Shown: positions 50,822-58,996 of the stretch, piece by piece
Position numbering within the stretch: the stretch's first letter is position 1
How the letters are laid out: every line of letters begins with the position of its first letter
DNA from: Chryseobacterium joostei
Lineage (GTDB): Bacteria > Bacteroidota > Bacteroidia > Flavobacteriales > Weeksellaceae
DNA: 64,000 nt
Reading direction: 5' to 3'
Assembly (NCBI RefSeq): GCF_003815775.1
Contig: NZ_CP033926.1
Coordinates: 1,178,001-1,242,000, forward strand
Program-made: the position numbers and the translations under genes
The notes under the pieces: model-generated
What the model was told of the DNA's origin: nothing
The model's input: the letters and a program-made list of their open reading frames with translations, nothing else
The model's database searches: none

Positions 50822-52177
50822 CTAGTTCTGCTCTAAACCGTTATAATTGATGATATACTGTGGAATTGGTAATACATAACGCTTATCATTTGGAGGTAAA
50901 GTGTATATATTTTCGCCTACAATTCTTGTCAGAGCTTTTGCGTAGCGCGTTTCTTTATTAAGCCTTTTCAAATCCTGAAATCGAAGACCTCTTTTTAATA
51001 ATTCTTTTCTTCGTTCTATTAATACAAGATCAAGCACCTCAATATCTGTGTTTGCAGATAAAGGAACAAATGTTCCAGTTTTAAATCTAGTTTTCAACAG
51101 TGAATTCAGTAGAGCTACCGCACCATCTTTATCCCCAAGACGAGCCGCACATTCTGCCCCGATAAGCATAATTTCGTCTGTCGCCGTTGCTGCAAGTTGA
51201 TTTGAAAGTAAATCTCCTCGCCATACTGGTTTTCCATTAACAATTTTAAAATATAAAATTTTTCTAAGATCATTTTCATCGTATAAACTATATATTTCAA
51301 AAGGGATTTGAGAAGATAAACCACTAATACTACTATATGGGTTTGCTAACTGAAGCTGAATATGCACTTCCTTACTATTAAATGCAAGTGGGTAGGAAGC
51401 GGCAGGATTAAAAGTATTATAATCATCAAGTATAGAGTATAATCGCAGGGATTTTTCCGCAGTTTCAAGGGCATGTTGATAATCGTTCATAAAAAGATAA
51501 GTTCTAGCTAATAATCCGTAAGCACCAGCATTAGTGATGTGCATGGGAGAGATTGCATTTCGTGGTAATAGTGAGGCAGCTATAGTAAGGTCATCGATGA
51601 TACGTTGGTATGTTTGGCCTAAGGAGCTCCTGAAAATTGGTGTGTTAATATCCTGATCTAACTTGAGCGGAATACCTAAATCCGTTTCAGCAGTTGCTTT
51701 ATTGTAATATTTGCAAAATGTCATTGCTAGATTCAAAAAAGCTCGAGACCTGTGATACAAAGCTGTTCCTTTTATTCTGTCGTATAAAATACCGTTACTT
51801 TCCGTTCTTGATATTTTTTCCAGAGATTGTAATGCAACATTACAGGACTGTACCTGTGAATAAGCGTAATCCCACTCATCCGTATAACCACCGTCTAACT
51901 TCGGAAACTCATCTACGGTCCAGGTCACTAATTTGCGATCAAAATCATACCATAATGAATTATATTGCTCCAATGTAATTTCAATGTCGTCACAAGACGC
52001 TTCCATAGACCCACGTCCATCATAAGAAAATATACTGGTATTCATCAATAAATCTAAATCACTTAAGGTCGTTGGTACGATTAATTTAATATCTTGCTTC
52101 TCTTCCAACCATTCTTTCGAACAACCAGATAAAAAAAATGATGTGAATATTAACAGAGTTTTTAGTATCGTTTTCAT
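50822..52177 (-). CDS. SusD/RagB-family nutrient-uptake lipoprotein
   Basis: The ATG at 52177 gives MKTILKTLLIFTSFFLSGC, a lipobox start. In-frame codons upstream lie inside the SusC gene and were not used. The 451-residue body has SusD features: SVWYDFDRK-like N-terminal part, SQVQSCNVALQSLEKISRTE, RSRAFLNLAMTFCKYYNKAT and LLARTYLFMNDYQHALETAE. The C-terminus has LIERRKELLKRGLRFQDLKR, a signature of the family. It lids a SusC pore at the outer membrane. The ligand is unknown. Confidence 0.93.
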   Translation of the reverse strand: MKTILKTLLIFTSFFLSGCSKEWLEEKQDIKLIVPTTLSDLDLLMNTSIFSYDGRGSMEASCDDIEITLEQYNSLWYDFDRKLVTWTVDEFPKLDGGYTDEWDYAYSQVQSCNVALQSLEKISRTESNGILYDRIKGTALYHRSRAFLNLAMTFCKYYNKATAETDLGIPLKLDQDINTPIFRSSLGQTYQRIIDDLTIAASLLPRNAISPMHITNAGAYGLLARTYLFMNDYQHALETAEKSLRLYSILDDYNTFNPAASYPLAFNSKEVHIQLQLANPYSSISGLSSQIPFEIYSLYDENDLRKILYFKIVNGKPVWRGDLLSNQLAATATDEIMLIGAECAARLGDKDGAVALLNSLLKTRFKTGTFVPLSANTDIEVLDLVLIERRKELLKRGLRFQDLKRLNKETRYAKALTRIVGENIYTLPPNDKRYVLPIPQYIINYNGLEQN

Positions 52178-52187
52178 AGTATTTTGT

Positions 52188-55100
52188 TTAGAGGTTACAG
52201 TTAACTCCAAAAGCGATCGTGCGTATGGGTTTTGTAGTTGGGAAATCAGGATCAAGATTTACTTTGTTCGCTTTCCAGATCATACAGACATTATTTACAT
52301 AAGCAAAAAATCGCACATTTTTTAAATGTAAACTTCTGAGAATATGTGGGGATAAAGTGTAAGAAATATTGACATCTTGAAGCCGTATATGATCTCCCTT
52401 GCTTACAAGTACTTCTGAATTCCGATAAAACTGGTCCGCCACATTTACAGCAGGATAAGTAAGCGCAGGAACATTTGTCCTTGTCTCATCTCCTGGTACC
52501 TGCCACCTACTATAGTAGTCTCCATTTATACCATAATTATTATATAAAGCAGAATACATAATGGAATTTCTTCTAAAATAATATCCAAAACGATATGTTA
52601 TGTTTAAAGACAGATCAATTCCTTTGTAACTAAATGAATTACGCAAAGCTCCAAAATAAGGTGCGAGCGCATTACCGTTATAAATTAAGGTATTAGCTGG
52701 ATCGTTAGCTATCTGCTGAGTGATTTTTGAGTATTGTGTAGATGGTTCTCCATCTAAATATCCTCTTGCCTGTCCTGTTTGCGGATCTAGTCCGGCCCAA
52801 GGATAACTGTAAATTCCAAACAGAGACCGGCCCTCGACGGGATTATATGAATTGGTAACTCTACCTACACTATTATCTGTAAGAAAATTCGTGAGTGTTA
52901 TAGATCTTTTGTACTTCGTTACAATATCTTTCGCATAAGAAAAAATCGCTGTCGTTTTCCAGCTAAAGTCCCTACTTTGAATATTAATAGAATTCAGTTC
53001 TATATCAACACCTTTGCCATCCATATTGGCAAGATTACCCCTAAATGATGTAAAACCAGTTGTTGGATCAATATCCCCATTACCGATTAGATCAGTTCCT
53101 TTGCGATTAAAATATTCTATACTTCCTGAAAGTCTATTGTTTTGCGAAGTGAAATCAATACCGATATTAAACATTCGGTTTCGCTCCCAACGTAATTCAT
53201 TGTTCGGAGGGGTTACTAAATCAGCGGCAGGCAAACCATTCTCAGGATTTTTTGTCAAACGTGCTGTTGTATAAGCTGTGGTTGTACGGTCAATATTCCC
53301 ACTATATCCAAAAGTAGATCTTAGGCTCAGTTCCCTTAACCAATCAAAATTGTAAAAGCTCTCTTTATTAATATTCCATTTAAAACCAGTTGACCATAAA
53401 GGCACCGATTTTTGATTAGTATTGACCCCGAAAAGATTAGACTGGTCAATTCTTGCGCTAGCTGAGATTACGTATCGTAAATCATAATTATATGCTCCAT
53501 TGACATAATAAGATCGAATTCGATCCAAAGTACCTGAGAAGTTATCATTTGTAGGAATGGTAGCTGTAGTTCCTTTTCCATATAAGGAAAAGCGTGTCAG
53601 GTAATCAACTAAGACACTTGAACCGACATTGGGATCAAAGCCATACAGTCTGGAGCTTATACTGTTTGCCTTTGTTTCTCTAACCTCAAATCCTGCGATA
53701 GCATTTACCTGATGTTTATTCCATTTTTGATCAAAGTTCAATTGAAAACGCCCATTTAAAGCATGTAGTTCGTTGTTTGTGTTATCTAGCCGGCCACCCA
53801 CTGGGATATTACGGGTCATAATACCATTATTAATTGTAGTATACTTATTAATTTGGTCACGCATAACATAACTATCCTGATCATAGAAGTTCCTACGCCT
53901 ACCTATTTGATTTTCGTACTGGAAACGAACTTCCGCTGACAATGATGGTATTATTAAATATTTAAGAGCAGCATTTAACCGCATTTCAGATTGCTTCAAC
54001 TTATTATTTTGTAATTGTAATTCCTCCAATGGAACAAAATCCCAATTAAGCAGTCCTGCTGAAAGGGCTTTTTGTTTGAGCACAGTACTATGATCTTTAA
54101 TGACTACTGCTGGATTACCATTATCATCAACCAATCTTGCATACGGATACATTAATTCAGTTCCCATATTATTTAACATTGAAACAACATTGGAAGTGGT
54201 CTGAATATTTTGATTGTAACTCAAACCTGCTGTAATTTCAAGCCGATCAATTGGTCTAAATGTTTGATTACTATTGAGGCTTATTCTATTAAAACCCTCC
54301 CCTTTTTCTGAATTATTATTTTTATCAAATCCTGACGAAAAGTAATAACTATATTTTTTTGAACCACCGCTGATATTCAAAGCATACTGCTGTTTAACAC
54401 TTTGCTGGTATAGATATTTGTTCATATCATCCCGTAAATCATGTTTCCTTAGCGCATCTATCCTTGATGTAGCTTCGTCCGCTGTAAGCAATCCATTTTT
54501 CTGGTCATTAAGAATACTCACAACAGGAGAATAAGGTCTATTTGATGCCGTATTGCTAATAATTGTATTGTAATACCCTTTCTCAAATAGCATCTTTTCG
54601 ATATCTATGAAATCAGTAGATGCGATCTTAGGCAAATAATAAAGATCAGGCTTCTGCCCTTTTGTGACATTAGAGGTAAAACCTATATTCATCGGCTGGT
54701 CTGCTCGTCCCTTTTTAGTTTTAATGACGATCACACCATTACCAGCACGAACTCCCCAGATTGAAGCGGCAGCAGCATCTTTCAAAATATCAATATCCTC
54801 AATATCATTCGGATTGATATTGTTGATATCGCCCTCATAAGGAAAATTATCAACAACAATCAGTGGTTGATCGTTACCAAAGATCGTAGCCTGTCCCCTG
54901 ATGGTTAGCTTCGGGCTTCCTGAACGCTCATCAAATAGAATGGACGGCGCTATCCCTTTCAGCCTGCTGATCACATCAGTTGAAACCTGACGGTTGAATG
55001 TCGAATTATCGACCTTGGAAAAAGACCCCGTTGCTCTTTCCTTTGGAATAGATTGATACCCACTGGCAACAACGGATACCTCATCGATGACATTGCTATT

Positions 55101-55718
55101 TGTTATCAATGTTATCCGGTCAATGTATTTTGCTGATACCGACAATGGTGCATAGCCTAAAAAGCTGATCTTTAGCTCAGATTCTGCATACTCCGAAGGC
55201 AATTCAAAATTACCGTTGTTATCGGAGTTCGTTACAAAATTGCTGCCCTTAACTTGAATGGTTGCGCCAGCTAATGGATTGCCCTTTTCATCGACGATCT
55301 TTCCTTTTATTGTTTCCTTTTTTTTTGAATTGGTAGTATTCGGTGCTCTTCGCTCCTGCAATATGATGATGCCATCCGCAATTTCAAATGCGATCGGTTG
55401 GTTTGCAAAGAGTGTTCGTAATGTCTCTTCTAACGAAGCATTTTTCAGGTTTACAGTAATGGGGCCAACTTTTTTCAGTAGTTCCTCATTGTAAACAAAA
55501 TCATATTTTGTCGCTTTCCGAATTTCTGAAATTGCTTTTGACAAGGGCGCTTTCTGCAAGGAAAGGCTAATCTGTTGAGCCTGTAAAGCTGTACCGCTGG
55601 CAAGTAGTATAAAGAGCGTTGCACTCTTTATACCATTGCGCAGAAGTTTTCTCCTGTGGGAAAACAGATCCACCCACGGCGGAATGTTTTTCTTGTTGGA
55701 AAAATCATGTTTTTTCAT
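52188..55718 (-). CDS. SusC/RagA-family TonB-linked outer-membrane receptor
   Basis: The 1176-residue product has a long N-terminal signal region, an STN domain (about 50-115: ISLSLQKAPLSKAISEIRKA; NASLEETLRTLFANQPIAFE) and a carboxypeptidase-regulatory-like domain (GKIVDEKGNPLAGATIQVKG). The plug follows (EVSVVASGYQSIPKERATGS; APSILFDERSGSPKLTIRGQ; DIDILKDAAAASIWGVRAGN), then the beta-barrel to the C-terminal HIRLQDVNISYTLSPHILR. The STN domain signals to the FecR/sigma pair upstream. It is a nutrient importer of unknown substrate. Confidence 0.96.
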   Translation of the reverse strand: MKKHDFSNKKNIPPWVDLFSHRRKLLRNGIKSATLFILLASGTALQAQQISLSLQKAPLSKAISEIRKATKYDFVYNEELLKKVGPITVNLKNASLEETLRTLFANQPIAFEIADGIIILQERRAPNTTNSKKKETIKGKIVDEKGNPLAGATIQVKGSNFVTNSDNNGNFELPSEYAESELKISFLGYAPLSVSAKYIDRITLITNSNVIDEVSVVASGYQSIPKERATGSFSKVDNSTFNRQVSTDVISRLKGIAPSILFDERSGSPKLTIRGQATIFGNDQPLIVVDNFPYEGDINNINPNDIEDIDILKDAAAASIWGVRAGNGVIVIKTKKGRADQPMNIGFTSNVTKGQKPDLYYLPKIASTDFIDIEKMLFEKGYYNTIISNTASNRPYSPVVSILNDQKNGLLTADEATSRIDALRKHDLRDDMNKYLYQQSVKQQYALNISGGSKKYSYYFSSGFDKNNNSEKGEGFNRISLNSNQTFRPIDRLEITAGLSYNQNIQTTSNVVSMLNNMGTELMYPYARLVDDNGNPAVVIKDHSTVLKQKALSAGLLNWDFVPLEELQLQNNKLKQSEMRLNAALKYLIIPSLSAEVRFQYENQIGRRRNFYDQDSYVMRDQINKYTTINNGIMTRNIPVGGRLDNTNNELHALNGRFQLNFDQKWNKHQVNAIAGFEVRETKANSISSRLYGFDPNVGSSVLVDYLTRFSLYGKGTTATIPTNDNFSGTLDRIRSYYVNGAYNYDLRYVISASARIDQSNLFGVNTNQKSVPLWSTGFKWNINKESFYNFDWLRELSLRSTFGYSGNIDRTTTAYTTARLTKNPENGLPAADLVTPPNNELRWERNRMFNIGIDFTSQNNRLSGSIEYFNRKGTDLIGNGDIDPTTGFTSFRGNLANMDGKGVDIELNSINIQSRDFSWKTTAIFSYAKDIVTKYKRSITLTNFLTDNSVGRVTNSYNPVEGRSLFGIYSYPWAGLDPQTGQARGYLDGEPSTQYSKITQQIANDPANTLIYNGNALAPYFGALRNSFSYKGIDLSLNITYRFGYYFRRNSIMYSALYNNYGINGDYYSRWQVPGDETRTNVPALTYPAVNVADQFYRNSEVLVSKGDHIRLQDVNISYTLSPHILRSLHLKNVRFFAYVNNVCMIWKANKVNLDPDFPTTKPIRTIAFGVNCNL

Positions 55719-55779
55719 AGATTTGTGTAGGGTTAAAAAGTAATTTTCGTTGCTGGAAATTTATGATGTAGACCCGATC

Positions 55780-55803
55780 GCCGGAGTGCGCTAACACTCC
55801 GGC
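55780..55803 (-). other. perfect hairpin between fecR-like and susC
   Basis: GCCGGAGTG-CGCTAA-CACTCCGGC is a 9-bp stem with a 6-base loop, just upstream of SusC. No T run follows on the transcribed strand, so it may act as an RNA stabiliser or attenuator between fecR and susC. Confidence 0.65.
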
Positions 55804-55837
55804 ATATTTTCAGGCCAACATATGAAACTATAAATTC

Positions 55838-57016
55838 TTATTTCTGAATTTCAATCCTCCTTCCTTTCGTTAGGTTGATCTGTAAATCTGTAATTTTTTC
55901 AAGTGCATATAACACACTGGAGAGTTTCTTATCTCTTGAAATGGTTCCGTTAACCTTGATATTTGGAATATTGTTGTAATCAACATCAACATCATACCAC
56001 CGTTCAATTTGTCTCAGGACTTCCTGCAAAGCGGCTCCTTTAAACTGAAACTCATTTGAAGTCCATGCTATAAAAGGTTCGGTATCTACGGAATTGATGG
56101 CAAAACCGTCATTAACGAGCTTAGCTTGCTGGCCGGGAGCAAGTATCACAGTTGCCTTGTCACGGGTACTTAACAATTCAACTCGTCCGCTGACTAACGT
56201 TGTTCTGACAGCAGGTTCATTGGAATAACTGTTGATATTAAACTGAGTTCCAAGTACCTTCACCTGCTGCCCATTAGAAGCAACAATAAAAGGCTTTGAT
56301 TTATCATGTGCCACATCGAAAAAGCCTTCCCCTTGCAATTCAACATACCTGTCTTTATCAGTGAACTTTGTAGGATAACGTAAAGAAGACTCGGCATTTA
56401 GCCAGACTTTAGTGCCATCGGGAAGCGTTATCTTATACTGTCCCTTACGTGGCGTAATGAGTGTCGCAAACTGTACCTTACTTACTGAAATGCTGGTGCC
56501 ATCCATATAGGAAGTGCCCTGCTCATCTACTTTTATAGCTTTCTTATCCCCTGCGAGCGAAAGAACTTTCCCATCTTCAAATGTTAGCGTTGCTTTATCA
56601 CTCCCCGGAAGAATATCTCCCGATATGGTAGTTGTTGCGACTTCTGTCGATAAAATCTTGTCTGACTGATAAAATTTATAAAGCCATACTGAAATGGAAA
56701 TTGTGAAAAGCACCGCTGCTGCTGTCACCAGTCTGAACCAGATGCTCGCTGGCTTTGGCTTGTCAAGTATTTTATTGAATCTTGCAAGTTCATCGTTGGT
56801 TGTAGTACCTGATTCTTTCAGTTCGACAAGATCACTAGCCAAACGGTGTTGATCCAACAGCTGTTGGAAAACTGCCCGATTGGATTCACTTTCTTCTATC
56901 CAGTCTTCAAGGAACTCCCTATCCCAATAGGGAAGTTTTTGTCCTTTAATATACTTATGAAGTAATTCCGTGATCTCAAATCCGTCGAACAACTCTTCTT
57001 CTTTCATGTCTCGCAT
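55838..57016 (-). CDS. FecR-family anti-sigma regulator
   Basis: The 392-residue product has a cytoplasmic N-terminus (about 1-95), one membrane segment (VTAAAVLFTISISVWLY) and the FecR domain (ITPRKGQYKITLPDGTKVWL; FTDKDRYVELQGEGFFDVAH; VKVLGTQFNINSYSNEPAVR). The C-terminal DUF4974-type part is FKGAALQEVLRQIERWYDVD with a final STN-like end. It passes a signal from the SusC N-terminal domain to the ECF sigma factor. A PIN-like gene separates it from the sigma gene, unlike the usual direct order. Confidence 0.95.
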   Translation of the reverse strand: MRDMKEEELFDGFEITELLHKYIKGQKLPYWDREFLEDWIEESESNRAVFQQLLDQHRLASDLVELKESGTTTNDELARFNKILDKPKPASIWFRLVTAAAVLFTISISVWLYKFYQSDKILSTEVATTTISGDILPGSDKATLTFEDGKVLSLAGDKKAIKVDEQGTSYMDGTSISVSKVQFATLITPRKGQYKITLPDGTKVWLNAESSLRYPTKFTDKDRYVELQGEGFFDVAHDKSKPFIVASNGQQVKVLGTQFNINSYSNEPAVRTTLVSGRVELLSTRDKATVILAPGQQAKLVNDGFAINSVDTEPFIAWTSNEFQFKGAALQEVLRQIERWYDVDVDYNNIPNIKVNGTISRDKKLSSVLYALEKITDLQINLTKGRRIEIQK

Positions 57017-57141
57017 TTAGTATAGAAACGGGAAACATATAGGGCTTGTCCAAAAGAAAATGAAAAAAATATAAAAAAATAGCACAGCAGTTTGCACCTA
57101 CCGTTGTGAATACAAAAAATGCTTACAATAACATTTAATAG

Positions 57142-58086
57142 TTAACCAAGATAATCTATATATTCATCAAATGTTAAAATAGATAGATTGGCATTTGTCT
57201 CCCTGCCAACTTTCAACATTGCCTTATCAGAGGTTACAAAATACAATTTATCATTTTGGATCTTATGGTCTCCAACATTTAACATCAATTGGGTATCCCA
57301 CCAAAAATTACTTCTATCCTTTTCAAACATATTAAACTTGCTGTTTATTATATTTTCATACACTGACTTATATAACGCAATATACTCTGGAAAATTGGTC
57401 ACAAATTTATCACAGAACAATATCCACTGATCTTCATCTGGCTTTACCAAACCAGGATGTTCTAAAGCATAATAATCAAATAACGGTTCTATATAATCTC
57501 TTGCTAAAATAAGCGAAAACTTATCCGATCGGATATTATTTAAAAGTTTCTTCCGCTTGCTTTGATCATCAGCAAAAACAGCCCAATTTTCCATTGCCGG
57601 ATCATAATATTTCAGTGTATTCAAAAATGATTCAGCATATATCCGTTCTGCACATTCAACAAATTCTTTGTTTCTCTTAAGGTTATCTGCAAAACGGTCA
57701 AACATTTCATTTGTGGGAGATTTAGCCAACCCATTTACAATCTCATAGTATGCATTGCTCGTTTGCACTTTCTTCTCACTTGATAGCCCAAATATATATC
57801 TGGCGACAAGCATTTCTGGCCTCGCTAACATTCTAGAAAATCCATTATCAAAACAATGCAGATACATTGCCTTAATTGCATTTAAAGATTTTTGAAATAA
57901 ACTGCTCCCATTCCTGTTTGCGACGTGAGCCAAAAGTTCTTGTATGACAATCGGACTAATAGATGCTTCCAGGTTATTTTTCTTTTCCTTCTCTCGAATC
58001 CCAGCTATGTAGTTATCTAGTTCATCAAAACTTAAATCTTTAATTAGATATCTATATGCATTAGTATCAAAAACTACTCTTTCCAT
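57142..58086 (-). CDS. PIN-like protein between sigma and fecR-like genes
   Basis: The 314-residue product begins MERVVFDTNAYRYLIKDLSF; VVFDTNAY with Asp7 is the first PIN strand and acid. The later KDRSNFWWDTQLMLNVGDHK and NDKLYFVTSDKAMLKVGRET supply a second and third acidic site (WDTQ, VTSDK) of PIN RNases. The middle is a long helical insert. No antitoxin gene adjoins. It lies in the middle of a sigma/FecR/SusC operon with its own spacers (119 bases to sigma, 125 to fecR), so it looks like a later insertion. Function as an RNase toxin or regulator is inferred. Confidence 0.75.
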   Translation of the reverse strand: MERVVFDTNAYRYLIKDLSFDELDNYIAGIREKEKKNNLEASISPIVIQELLAHVANRNGSSLFQKSLNAIKAMYLHCFDNGFSRMLARPEMLVARYIFGLSSEKKVQTSNAYYEIVNGLAKSPTNEMFDRFADNLKRNKEFVECAERIYAESFLNTLKYYDPAMENWAVFADDQSKRKKLLNNIRSDKFSLILARDYIEPLFDYYALEHPGLVKPDEDQWILFCDKFVTNFPEYIALYKSVYENIINSKFNMFEKDRSNFWWDTQLMLNVGDHKIQNDKLYFVTSDKAMLKVGRETNANLSILTFDEYIDYLG

Positions 58087-58205
58087 TTATTATAGTTTGA
58101 AATCATACTTCTCAGGTAAGAGAAATTAGCGATTAAAACTCTAAAAATACAGATATTTACTCAAAGAATTACATTTATAACAGTGCGAAAAAAGGTAATG
58201 TCAAA

Positions 58206-58790
58206 TTAAATATAAAAAAGCAGAAGTACCATACCTTTATTTGAAAGGGTCTTTTTTAGTATTGAAATGGCACGTGCTTTTTGGCTGTTGACAGTGCTGA
58301 TACTGATATTAAGTTCCTCGGAAATCTCTTTTGGTGTAGCTCCACTCATCAGTTTTTGCATAATGTTCCGACATTGTTCCGGAAGAAGGTCTATCGATTC
58401 GCTTAGTTCACGAAGTACTTCAGTATGGATTATCTTGCTCAGGATATTCTCCTCCTCAAATTCCTCGAATTCGTTTGTAAGCTTTTCAAGCCTTTTTAAT
58501 CGAACTTTCTCTTTTTCAATAACGTCTAAACACTTGTTCTTTGTGGATATATAGAGAAATGCTTTAATGCTCGCATAACTCTTAAAGGTTTCCCTTAGCT
58601 CAAAAGTTTTAAGCATAACATCCAGAACGACTTCCTGTGCATTCCCTTGATCAAAATTTATAAGTAGTCTATTGGCAAAAAAGATTAATGCCGGGTGATA
58701 GAGCTGGAAAATCGTATCCATTGCTCTCCTATCACCGCTTTGAAACCTTGTTAGCAGTGCCTTTTCTTCGATCTCATGTCTGGATGTCAT
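58206..58790 (-). CDS. ECF-type RNA polymerase sigma factor
   Basis: The 194-residue product has sigma-70 region 2 (IFQLYHPALIFFANRLLINF; AQEVVLDVMLKTFELRETFK) and region 4 (IDLLPEQCRNIMQKLMSGAT; PKEISEELNISISTVNSQKA). This is the Bacteroidota FecI-like family that partners with FecR at outer-membrane uptake systems. It heads the minus-strand SusC/SusD operon. The upstream region has no exact TAnnTTTG box. Confidence 0.93.
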   Translation of the reverse strand: MTSRHEIEEKALLTRFQSGDRRAMDTIFQLYHPALIFFANRLLINFDQGNAQEVVLDVMLKTFELRETFKSYASIKAFLYISTKNKCLDVIEKEKVRLKRLEKLTNEFEEFEEENILSKIIHTEVLRELSESIDLLPEQCRNIMQKLMSGATPKEISEELNISISTVNSQKARAISILKKTLSNKGMVLLLFYI

Positions 58791-58919
58791 AATAAGGCTA
58801 TTGATAGAAGAGTAAAGTTAAGTAATAATTATTTCAAAAAAGAAATCGTCAACTTTCCAAAAAAATAAAATTTGTCCTCTGCTACGAAGAAGAAGGTTAC
58901 AAAAGTGCATAAAAACAGT

Positions 58920-58927
58920 TAAATTTG
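58920..58927 (+). promoter_or_regulatory. Bacteroidota -7 promoter box of the CHAT gene
   Basis: TAAATTTG matches TAnnTTTG. It lies 69 bases before the CHAT ATG (58997). The -33 element is not clear. The preceding spacer also contains the divergent sigma-gene upstream region. Confidence 0.6.
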
Positions 58928-58996
58928 TATCCTTAGCCGAGGAAAATCTAAGCATCTTGATTGCGATTTCCTGACTGTAATAAAGCCTATTTCAAT

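Noticed and set aside
52178..52255. Longer start for the SusD gene
   Set aside because: It would place the start inside SusC and hide the lipobox; ATG 52177 gives a normal lipoprotein signal.
58961..58996. TTG start for the CHAT gene
   Set aside because: ATG 58997 is a stronger start, and the added residues read like untranslated sequence.
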